Assembly: GCA_947478935.1 (NCBI GenBank)
Contig: CANJXV010000050.1
Span: 1-12,101 of the forward strand
Reading direction: 5' to 3'
Length of the DNA: 12,101 nucleotides
From: Comamonadaceae bacterium
Lineage (GTDB): Bacteria; Pseudomonadota; Gammaproteobacteria; Burkholderiales; Burkholderiaceae_C
This document shows, piece after piece, positions 6,017 to 12,101 of this stretch (within the stretch, counting starts at the first letter, position 1; the number at the start of each line of letters is the position of its first letter). The notes beneath the pieces are model-generated. The model was not told the DNA's origin, ran no database searches, and saw only the letters and a list, made by a program, of their open reading frames with translations. A program made the translations under genes and the position numbers.

Positions 6017-7402
6017 TCAGTCGCGCATTAAAGCTTCGATAGCATCGGCCTCGACGGGCACGCCACGGCTGATCAGCTCGCAACCCTGTGCAGTCACGAT
6101 GGCATCGTCCTCAATGCGGATACCGATGTGGTGGAATTGCTCCGGCACCCCCGGCGCGGGCCGCACATAAATGCCCGGCTCAATTGTCAAGACCATGCCC
6201 GGGCGCAGGATGCGTGCAGGCCGGTCCACAATCGACTGGCCTGTCAAAGCGTCCTTGCGGACACTGCTTTGGCCTAGTTCCGAGGGCTCGGTATAGGCGC
6301 CGCAGTCATGCACATCACGCCCCAGCCAGTGACCGGTACGGTGCATGTAAAACTGGAAATACGCTCGCTTCTCGATCACGTCTTGTACCGTTCCTACTTT
6401 GTCTTTGTCGAGCAAGCCCAAGTCCAACATGCCTTGGGCCAGCACGCGCACGCTGGCCTCGTGCGGGTCGGTAAAGCGCGCACCAGCGCGTGTCGCGTCC
6501 ACCGCCGCTTGTTGAGATGCCAATACCAGTTCGTAAAGCGCACGCTGCGGCCCCGTAAAAGTGCCATTGGCTGGGAAAGTGCGGGTAATGTCTGAGGCAT
6601 AACCATCCAACTCGCAACCCGCATCGATCAAAACCAGTTCGCCGGGCCGCACCAGCGCGGTATCAGCCCGATAGTGCAAGACGCAAGCATTCGCTCCGGC
6701 GGCCACGATAGAGGTGTAGGCGGGCGACTGCGCGCCATGGCGGCGAAACTCATGCAATAACTCGGCCTCCAGGTGGTATTCGCGTACCTCCTGACCGTCG
6801 CGCAACATGCGGGCGCTGGTTTGCATGGCGCGGATATGGGCGCCGGCGCTGATCTGCCCGGCGCGGCGCATGGTGTCTTGCTCCTGCGCGTCTTTAACCA
6901 GGCGCATTTCGTCGAGCACGCTGCACAAATCCTGCTGTGCGCCAGGGCATTGGGCTCCGTAACGCACCCGATCGCGCAGTTGCTGCAAAGCGCTTTGAAT
7001 ACGTAAGTCCAAACCGGAGTGCGTGGCAAACGGGTACCAAGCGCTGTCGCAACCGTCAAGCAATGCGGGCAGGCGGGTATCGAGTTCGGACATAGCATAG
7101 GCCTCGTCCACGCCCAACTCGGCTGGTGCCGCTTGCGGACCTAAGCGGTAACCGTCCCAAATTTCACGCTCTAGGTCTTTGGGCTGGCAAAACAAAATGC
7201 TTTTGCCTGTGCCAGTAATCAGCAGCCAGGCACCAGGCTCGGCAAAGCCGCAAAGGTAGTGAAAGTAGCTGTCAAAGCGGTAGGGGAAATCGGCATCGCG
7301 GTTGCGCCGCTGCTCCGGCGCGGTGGGCACGATGGCCAGGCCGCGCGGCCCGATCTGGGCGGCCACGCGGGCGCGCCGGGGTTGGTAGAGCGTGGTGTTC
7401 AT
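6017..7402 (-). CDS. pepP: Xaa-Pro aminopeptidase (M24B family)
   Basis: A 461-residue cytoplasmic metallopeptidase expected to remove N-terminal residues that precede proline. It has the aminopeptidase P N-terminal domain (about 1-140, with FPYRFDSYFHYLCGF at 39-53) and a C-terminal pita-bread domain. The five dinuclear-metal ligands of the family can be placed: Asp260 (LIDAG), Asp271 (SDITRTFP), His358 (HRTGHWLG), Glu408 (TIEPG) and Glu431 (IRIEDD). His354 and His365 (DVHD) match the accessory histidines. Compared with the E. coli protein as I remember it, about 20 extra residues lie between His358 and Glu408. The ATG at 7402 overlaps the stop of the preceding murU gene (ATGA), so the two are translationally coupled, and the TonB receptor follows 3 nt later. 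Start and length fit the family well. Confidence 0.95.
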   Translation of the reverse strand: MNTTLYQPRRARVAAQIGPRGLAIVPTAPEQRRNRDADFPYRFDSYFHYLCGFAEPGAWLLITGTGKSILFCQPKDLEREIWDGYRLGPQAAPAELGVDEAYAMSELDTRLPALLDGCDSAWYPFATHSGLDLRIQSALQQLRDRVRYGAQCPGAQQDLCSVLDEMRLVKDAQEQDTMRRAGQISAGAHIRAMQTSARMLRDGQEVREYHLEAELLHEFRRHGAQSPAYTSIVAAGANACVLHYRADTALVRPGELVLIDAGCELDGYASDITRTFPANGTFTGPQRALYELVLASQQAAVDATRAGARFTDPHEASVRVLAQGMLDLGLLDKDKVGTVQDVIEKRAYFQFYMHRTGHWLGRDVHDCGAYTEPSELGQSSVRKDALTGQSIVDRPARILRPGMVLTIEPGIYVRPAPGVPEQFHHIGIRIEDDAIVTAQGCELISRGVPVEADAIEALMRD

Positions 7403-8214
7403 AGTGGTGCAGTCATCAGGTTGGAACTTTGGTTAAGTGCCTGTAGCCGTTCGGGCGTACCCACATCCGTCCACAGGCCGGTATACAGGCTGGCGCTGAC
7501 CCGACCCTGGTCCATGGCAGCGCGCAGCAAGGGCGCAAGCGGCGCTTTGATGCCCTGCGCATTACCCGGCGCAATGGGGCACCAGGGCGGAGCAAACAAA
7601 GCAGCGCGGTACAGGCCGATGGTGCTGTAGGTGTAACGCGGCGCAGGACTATCGATGGGCAGGTTGAGCGCCAGCGCAGGTATTTGCGCATTCATTGCAT
7701 CACCCGGCGCCAGGCCAAAGTCCCCTTTAGCGTTGTGCGCCGGATTAGGCACCAGCCAAATATGGGCTAACTTGTCGCCGGCGGCAAAGCGCGCCACAGA
7801 TTGGGCGTCGAAAACAAAGTCTGGCGCGTACACATCGCCAGCTAGCACCCAAAATATTGGGTCAACGCCCAGGCCCTCGCACAACTGTGGCAGTGCGCGT
7901 GAAATGCCTCCGGCGGTTTCGAGCGCGTTGCCAAAATCCTGCCCTTCGTGGGAGTAGCGCAATTGCATGGGCTGGGCTTGCACAGCGCCTGCTTGAGCGT
8001 GCTGCGAACCCAGGCGCTGTGCAAACTGTTCGCCCAGCCAGGCGGTGTTGATGACGGTGCAGGCCACGCCAGCGCGGGCCAGCGCATCCAGATGCCACAG
8101 CGCAAGCGCTTTACCCCGCACCTCTAACAAAGGTTTGGGACAGTTATCGGTCAGCGGGCGCATGCGTTCGCCGCGCCCGGCGGCCAGCAGCATGGCGTGT
8201 ACCGGCAGGGCCAT
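7399..8214 (-). CDS. murU: Nucleotidyltransferase, MurU-like (N-acetylmuramate-1-phosphate uridylyltransferase)
   Basis: A 271-residue sugar-1-phosphate nucleotidyltransferase, probably making UDP-MurNAc from MurNAc-1-phosphate and UTP in the cell-wall recycling route that bypasses de novo, fosfomycin-sensitive synthesis. It shows the nucleotidyltransferase signature LLAAGRGERMRPLT (9-22) followed by PKPLLEV, the metal-binding LAGDVY (124-129), and the C-terminal LWTDVGTPERL (247-257). The frame is open further upstream, to about 8367, but that extension lies inside the preceding gene and is not conserved-looking. ATG 8214 puts the signature at the N-terminus as in the family and has AAGG eight nucleotides upstream. 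The gene begins 10 nt after the flavin oxidoreductase stop and overlaps pepP by 4 bp. Related enzymes include glucose- and mannose-1-phosphate transferases; MurU is favoured by the short length and motif details. The kinase partner AmgK is not adjacent. Confidence 0.82.
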   Translation of the reverse strand: MALPVHAMLLAAGRGERMRPLTDNCPKPLLEVRGKALALWHLDALARAGVACTVINTAWLGEQFAQRLGSQHAQAGAVQAQPMQLRYSHEGQDFGNALETAGGISRALPQLCEGLGVDPIFWVLAGDVYAPDFVFDAQSVARFAAGDKLAHIWLVPNPAHNAKGDFGLAPGDAMNAQIPALALNLPIDSPAPRYTYSTIGLYRAALFAPPWCPIAPGNAQGIKAPLAPLLRAAMDQGRVSASLYTGLWTDVGTPERLQALNQSSNLMTAPL

Positions 8215-8224
8215 GGGCAGAGCC

Positions 8225-9346
8225 TTATCGCCCGCCGACGCTGACCTTGCCAAACACCGCTTGCGCCTGCCTTGGCAGACAGCGCCAATAGGCGGGGTGC
8301 GCGGCAACCTGTCCTTCCAACTCGGCGGCGGCTTGCCAGCCCCAGCGCGGCTGGTATAAAAAGGCACGGGCCAGGGCGATTAAATCGGCATCACCCGCTT
8401 GCAAAATCGCTTCCGCCTGCTGCGCCTCGGTGATGAGGCCCACTGCCACCGTGGGCATGCCTACCGCTTTGCGAATCTCCGAAGCAAAACCGACCTGGTA
8501 ATTGGGCCCGAGCGCGATTTTTTGCTGCGGCGACACGCCGCCGCTGGAAACGTGGATAAAGCTGCAGGACAGCGCCTGCAACTGCCAGGCAAACTCAGTG
8601 CTTTGAGCGCAGTCCCAGCCACCTTCCACCCAATCCGAGGCTGATACACGCAAACCGAGTACGCCGCCATAGGCCTTGCGCACGGCTGCAAAGACTTCCA
8701 GCGGAAAACGCATGCGGTTTTCTAGGCTGCCGCCATAAGCGTCCTTGCGCTGGTTGGCAATCGGTGACAAAAACTCGTGCAATAAATAACCGTGCGCGCT
8801 GTGAATTTCAATCGCATCGACACCCATGGCGTGGGCGCGCTGGGCTGCCAAGACAAACGCATCACGTACCCGGTCCATGGCGGCGCGGTCCATTTCCGCG
8901 GGCGGCGGCTCTTGCGGCAGTTGGGATACGGGCGAGGGCCCCACGGGGCGCCAGCCCCCTTGTCCATCGGCCAACAATTGCCCGCCCTCCCACGGTACCG
9001 CGCTGGATGCTTTGCGCCCAGCATGGGCCAGCTGAATGCACACCGCCACCTCGGGCGCGAGCTTACGGGCGCGGTGCAAATGGGTGCGCAAAGCCGATTC
9101 GGTGGCTTCGTCCCACAAACCCAAGCAAGCCGGCGTAATGCGGCCTTCGGGCACCACCGCCGTGGCCTCGATGGTGAACATGCCTGCACCACTATTGAGC
9201 AAATTACCCCAATGCATTAGGTGCCAGTCATTCGCCTGGCCGTCGGTGGCAGCGTACTGGCACATGGGCGCGACGACGATGCGATTGGGCAAGACCAAAT
9301 CCGTTTGCGTACCGCGCAGCGTATAAGGAGAAAACAAAAGGCTCAT
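8225..9346 (-). CDS. NADH:flavin oxidoreductase, Old Yellow Enzyme family (YqjM/XenA-like)
   Basis: A 373-residue FMN-containing TIM-barrel ene-reductase of the thermophilic-like (class III) OYE group. Members reduce activated C=C bonds of enals, enones or nitro-compounds with NADPH; the physiological substrate here is unknown. Diagnostic features are PNRIVVAPMCQY with the class-specific Cys29 and Tyr31, VCIQLAHAGRKAS (102-114), the substrate-binding His182 and His185 in EIHSAHGYLLHEFLSP, DAYGGSLENR (202-211), LRVSASDW (232-239) and the phosphate-binding DLIALARAF (321-329). ATG 9346 is chosen because MSLLFSPYTLRG matches the family N-terminus; a TTG at 9418 would add 24 residues with no family resemblance. 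No clear Shine-Dalgarno precedes it. It is probably the first gene of the operon with murU, pepP and the TonB receptor, and is divergent from the sensor kinase. Confidence 0.9.
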   Translation of the reverse strand: MSLLFSPYTLRGTQTDLVLPNRIVVAPMCQYAATDGQANDWHLMHWGNLLNSGAGMFTIEATAVVPEGRITPACLGLWDEATESALRTHLHRARKLAPEVAVCIQLAHAGRKASSAVPWEGGQLLADGQGGWRPVGPSPVSQLPQEPPPAEMDRAAMDRVRDAFVLAAQRAHAMGVDAIEIHSAHGYLLHEFLSPIANQRKDAYGGSLENRMRFPLEVFAAVRKAYGGVLGLRVSASDWVEGGWDCAQSTEFAWQLQALSCSFIHVSSGGVSPQQKIALGPNYQVGFASEIRKAVGMPTVAVGLITEAQQAEAILQAGDADLIALARAFLYQPRWGWQAAAELEGQVAAHPAYWRCLPRQAQAVFGKVSVGGR

Positions 9347-9541
9347 GGGATGGGGTGCTAAGTGGTTTGCGGCGCATTTTGCAACGGTTTCGCAAAGTGG
9401 GGCCGGGGCCAGAGGCAAGGCACGAACAGGGTTTCAGGAATCACGCTACAGTCAGGCCACTTTTGTTGGACGACCACTGCATACACCCGCCACACGGGGC
9501 ATTAGCCACCACACGCTTTCACTCTACCTTGTGATTTTGTA
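9347..9541. promoter_or_regulatory. Divergent intergenic region between the flavin oxidoreductase and the sensor kinase
   Basis: This 195-nt gap must hold the promoter of the minus-strand oxidoreductase operon and that of the plus-strand kinase operon. I find no strong -35/-10 pair for either. TTGGAC at 9466-9471 on the plus strand could be a -35, but no matching -10 is evident. A 6-bp inverted repeat TTTGCG/CGCAAA (9366-9371 and 9391-9396) lies just upstream of the oxidoreductase start. No recognisable operator was identified. Confidence 0.35.
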
Positions 9542-11464
9542 ATGATGACTTTTGCGCGCCTGTTGCTAGCCGCCCTGCTAAGTTGGGGGTGGACTGGCGC
9601 CCATGCTTACACGGTTCTCGAGCGGGTGCAATGGTATGACGCAGACCACAGCGGCATCCTGCCCCCAACGGACGATGCGGCTTGGCAGGCAACGGGAAGC
9701 CAAATCCGCCGCGGCTACGAAACTGGCGCCCTATGGCTGCGACTGCGCGTCCAAAAGCAAGGCCTTGAAGATTTGTATTTGTCTATGCCCCGATCCAGCG
9801 TCGATGACGTGGCGGTCTGGGTACAACTTCCATCTGGCGGCACGCACCGCTTTGGCGCACCCGGTGATGCGACCAGCCCGCTCGCCACCTTGAGCGCCAC
9901 CGACATGCGCGACGGTTTGCTGCTCCTCCCGAACGATGTCCAAGACGGGGAAGTGGCTACCGTCTGGATTCGGGTGCAAAGTGCCCGAATGCGCTGGTTC
10001 GATGTCGACATCGTGAGCCAAAGTGAGCTGCTGCACAAGTCCGCGCTCAATTGGAGCAATGTGGCGGTGCAACTGACGTTTTCCTTATTGTTATTGCTCG
10101 CATCCCTTACGCAATACGCATTTGGCGGCAAAAAAATATACCGCTTGATGATGGCCTTGGCCTTGTGTCAAATGCTATACCAACTCCAATTAAGTGGTGC
10201 ATTGCTCTGGCTCACTGGACCGGACCCGGCTCGCTTTGTCAGCCTCAACGTGGCGATTACCGTACTGACGGGCAGCTTTGCGCTGTATGCCGGTGTGCTG
10301 GTGCTCGCAACCCCCGGTTTCCGTTACTGGGCGATGCCCTGGCTGCATGCTCTTTTAGGCTGTAGCCTGCTGGCCGGCTTAGCTGGCCTGCTCAGTGGCT
10401 GGGCTCCTTTTAATGTGGTGGCGGCGGTCTGCATTGGTCTGGGCATGTGCGTGTTTTTTGTCAACTTCATCGGCTTCACACTCAAGCGTGCGAGCTGGTA
10501 CCGCGGCAATATTCAACGCTTTCTCAGCGCCGTTTTCATCCTAATGTTACTGGTTAACATTATTTACATTGGCAGCCTGTTTTTTAGTTGGCTCGAATGG
10601 GCGCGCTCCGACTATCTTCGCATCGCCAATTGGCCCGTGGTGTCAGCCACTTTATTCTTTACGCTGGTGTGGAAACAGCAACGTGTCGAAGCGGCCAGCA
10701 ACCGTCGGCGCATGCTCAATGCGCGCAAGCTGCAGGAGCAAGTGCGCATCGGGTTTGCGCAGCAGCAATTTATTGCCATGATGGCGCACGAAATCAAAAC
10801 GCCTTTGACGGTCATGCAACTCGGTGTGAAGGCACTGAGCCAGACCGAGATTTCCGCACTGCGCAAAGCCAGTTGGGAAGCGCGAATTCAGACCGCTATC
10901 AGCAGCGTGGTCCATATTCTGGACAACTGCAGCCATGTCGAGCGGCTTGATGGCGGTTTGCTGGTCAGCACCCCCAGCGTATTTGCCGTACCTGCGGCTC
11001 TAGAGCAAGTACTCGCCCTAGGCAAAATCCAGTTGCACCGTACAGACATAGCGCTGGACCTGCAGTGGGACAGTGACTCCACCGACATCTTTCTACACAG
11101 CGATCTGAACTACCTTCAGATCATTCTTAACAACCTCGTCGGCAATGCGCTGAAATACGCAGCGGCAAACAGCCAAGTGACCCTGCGGATCAGTCGCGTA
11201 CCCGATACGCTAGGGGGCGCCGATTTGCAATTTGCCGTTAGCAATGTGCCAGGCAGTGCCGGAGCGCCGGATCCCGATCAAGTTTTTTCACGCTACTACC
11301 GCGCACCGGGTGCCAAGGAGATTTCGGGTACCGGCCTGGGCCTGTGGCTATCGCAACAGATGGCCCAATCGCTGGGCACCAAAATTCGGATGCAATTGGA
11401 AGGCGGACGTGTGGTGTTCTGGTTTTCTCTGCCCGAAGTGCGCGCCGATGGCTCGCCTGCGTAA
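9542..11464 (+). CDS. Membrane sensor histidine kinase with 7TMR-DISM-type sensor
   Basis: A 640-residue two-component kinase. A signal peptide (1-22, ending AHA) is followed by a periplasmic domain to about residue 168 that fits the 7TMR-DISM extracellular (DISMED2, carbohydrate-binding-like) type, with WLRLRVQ, LYLSMPRSSVDDVAVWV and VWIRVQS. Seven hydrophobic segments then appear near 173-192, 199-219, 233-256, 264-285, 290-313, 327-348 and 362-377. The cytoplasmic part has a HisKA domain with the phospho-acceptor His416 in MMAHEIKTPL and a HATPase domain with the N box ILNNLVGNALKYA (528-540) and G2 box GTGLGLWLSQ (596-605). The normal G1 box (DxGxG) is replaced by SNVPGSAGAPDPD (567-579), upstream of the F-box-like VFSRYYRAP. 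The start ATGATG has no visible Shine-Dalgarno, but the signal peptide supports it. It probably phosphorylates the receiver protein encoded 33 nt downstream; the ligand is unknown. Confidence 0.92.
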   Translation: MMTFARLLLAALLSWGWTGAHAYTVLERVQWYDADHSGILPPTDDAAWQATGSQIRRGYETGALWLRLRVQKQGLEDLYLSMPRSSVDDVAVWVQLPSGGTHRFGAPGDATSPLATLSATDMRDGLLLLPNDVQDGEVATVWIRVQSARMRWFDVDIVSQSELLHKSALNWSNVAVQLTFSLLLLLASLTQYAFGGKKIYRLMMALALCQMLYQLQLSGALLWLTGPDPARFVSLNVAITVLTGSFALYAGVLVLATPGFRYWAMPWLHALLGCSLLAGLAGLLSGWAPFNVVAAVCIGLGMCVFFVNFIGFTLKRASWYRGNIQRFLSAVFILMLLVNIIYIGSLFFSWLEWARSDYLRIANWPVVSATLFFTLVWKQQRVEAASNRRRMLNARKLQEQVRIGFAQQQFIAMMAHEIKTPLTVMQLGVKALSQTEISALRKASWEARIQTAISSVVHILDNCSHVERLDGGLLVSTPSVFAVPAALEQVLALGKIQLHRTDIALDLQWDSDSTDIFLHSDLNYLQIILNNLVGNALKYAAANSQVTLRISRVPDTLGGADLQFAVSNVPGSAGAPDPDQVFSRYYRAPGAKEISGTGLGLWLSQQMAQSLGTKIRMQLEGGRVVFWFSLPEVRADGSPA

Positions 11465-11497
11465 GCAAGCTAGCGCCATCACCGCAAACCCATCCGT

Positions 11498-11878
11498 ATG
11501 CACTCATCGCATATCGTCATCGTCGAAGACAACCGCTTGCTGCAAGAGGCGCTGGCAGATCACTTGCGCGAACAAGGTTTTTCCGTGCATGCGCTAAGCG
11601 ATGGCAAGGGCCTAGACGCATTACTTCTGGAACAGCCCGTTGACTTACTGATTTTGGATTTAAATTTGCCGCACGATGACGGTGGCTCGATTGCTGTGCG
11701 CGTGCGAAAGACGCATGCCGATCTCGCCATCGTGATTCTGTCGGCCCGCTTGCCGGTGCAACCTGAGCTGGCTTTGATGCAATCAGTCGATTTGCTGATG
11801 CCCAAACCCGTGCTGCCGCAGGAATTGACGGCAGCGGCGCATCGCTTGTGCGCACTTGCACAAAACCGTCGCCGCTAA
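11498..11878 (+). CDS. Receiver-only response regulator (single-domain)
   Basis: A 126-residue CheY-like receiver domain. The acidic pocket is Glu10 and Asp11 (VEDN), the phosphorylation site is Asp54 in LILDLNLP, the switch Ser82 is in VILSAR, and the conserved Lys103 is in MPKPV. The protein stops with AQNRRR right at the end of the receiver fold, so no DNA-binding or enzymatic output domain is attached. The 113 nt before the next gene have no room for one in any frame, so this is not a recent frameshift within the window. It lies 33 nt after the kinase gene on the same strand and is presumably co-transcribed and its phosphorylation target. It may act by protein-protein contact or as a phosphorelay intermediate. 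No obvious Shine-Dalgarno precedes the ATG, and no alternative in-frame start is visible. Confidence 0.9.
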   Translation: MHSSHIVIVEDNRLLQEALADHLREQGFSVHALSDGKGLDALLLEQPVDLLILDLNLPHDDGGSIAVRVRKTHADLAIVILSARLPVQPELALMQSVDLLMPKPVLPQELTAAAHRLCALAQNRRR

Positions 11879-11906
11879 GCGGCTGCCAGCAGGCGCCGCT
11901 TGGCGC
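11871..11906 (+). terminator. GC-rich hairpins after the response regulator (weak terminator candidate)
   Basis: GCCGC-TAA-GCGGC spans the response-regulator stop codon (11871-11883), and GGCGCC-GCTT-GGCGCC follows (11892-11907 region). Both can form strong short stems, but no T run follows either closely, so an intrinsic terminator is only a possibility. Confidence 0.25.
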
Positions 11907-11930
11907 CATGGTCCAGCCCTAACCCACCGC

Positions 11931-11984
11931 TAAAATGATTTTTCGCGCGTCTGACCGGCGCAATGCCCCCAGCCCCTCCCGGAG
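11931..11984 (+). promoter_or_regulatory. Transketolase leader: possible -10 and ribosome binding site
   Basis: GGAG at 11981-11984 sits seven nucleotides before the transketolase ATG and fixes that start. A TAAAAT at 11931-11936 could serve as a -10 element, but no good -35 is found at the right distance, so the promoter call is tentative while the ribosome binding site is sound. Confidence 0.4.
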
Positions 11985-11991
11985 TCGTTTC

Positions 11992-12101
11992 ATGGCCAAT
12001 TCCCAGCAAATGGCAAGCGCGATACGCGCGCTTGCGATGGACGCAGTTCAACAAGCCAACTCCGGTCACCCCGGCGCCCCCATGGGCATGGCCGATATGG
12101 C
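11992..12101 (+). CDS. tkt: Transketolase, N-terminal fragment (partial at window edge)
   Basis: The thiamine-diphosphate enzyme of the non-oxidative pentose phosphate pathway (or Calvin cycle in autotrophs). Only 36 full codons are in the window, but they match the highly conserved transketolase start: MASAIRALAMDAVQQANSGH followed by PGAPMGMADMA, where the SGHPGAPMG block is the family hallmark near the active site. ATG 11992 has GGAG seven nucleotides upstream. The rest of the gene (about 660-680 residues in the family) lies outside the window. It follows the response regulator by 113 nt on the same strand, with no evident functional link. Confidence 0.95.
   Translation, partial: MANSQQMASAIRALAMDAVQQANSGHPGAPMGMADM

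Noticed and set aside
8215..8367. Longer MurU starting near 8367
   Set aside because: The extension lies inside the upstream oxidoreductase gene and looks like out-of-frame sequence; the nucleotidyltransferase signature is normally at the very N-terminus, which fits ATG 8214.
9347..9418. Longer flavin oxidoreductase starting at TTG 9418
   Set aside because: The extra 24 residues do not resemble the family N-terminus, while ATG 9346 gives the expected beginning just before the first beta strand.

Overview
The window looks like a chromosomal segment of a high-GC (roughly 60% by eye) betaproteobacterium, most likely a Comamonadaceae-type Burkholderiales such as the Rhodoferax/Limnohabitans group. 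This rests on codon usage and on the style of the malic enzyme, rubrerythrin and 7TM sensor kinase proteins; no rRNA is present, so the taxonomy is an inference. I see no IS elements, tRNA or rRNA genes, CRISPR arrays or phage genes. Coding density is high, and the longest gene-free stretch is about 195 bp.

Region 1 (1-3600, minus strand). At the left edge lies the N-terminal 461 codons of an NADP-type malic enzyme (maeB), running off the window. Upstream of it is a compact three-gene cassette, transcribed rubrerythrin -> rubredoxin -> rubredoxin reductase. The 54-residue rubredoxin gene is small and easily missed; its stop overlaps the GTG start of the reductase by 4 bp (GTGA). Together the three proteins form a plausible NAD(P)H -> FAD reductase -> rubredoxin -> diiron rubrerythrin peroxidase chain. 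The cassette has its own recognisable promoter, flanked by a 10-bp inverted repeat.

Region 2 (3692-9346, minus strand). Four tightly packed genes form a likely operon in the order Old Yellow Enzyme-family flavin oxidoreductase -> murU-like sugar-1-phosphate nucleotidyltransferase -> pepP (Xaa-Pro aminopeptidase) -> TonB-dependent outer-membrane receptor. The spacings are 10 nt, a 4-bp ATGA overlap, and 3 nt. The anhydro-MurNAc kinase gene amgK, which I recall as the usual partner of murU, is not in the window.

Region 3 (9542-11878, plus strand). Divergent from region 2 is a two-component pair: a membrane histidine kinase with a periplasmic 7TMR-DISM-type sensor, seven membrane segments, HisKA and HATPase domains, followed by a receiver-only response regulator with no output domain.

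Region 4 (11992-12101, plus strand) is the first 36 complete codons of a transketolase, cut by the window end.

Nothing here is clearly a new biological system. The items most worth a second look are the split rubrerythrin/rubredoxin/reductase cassette and its palindromic promoter, the orphan receiver paired with a kinase whose G1 box is degenerate, and the coupling of a TonB receptor to pepP and murU.
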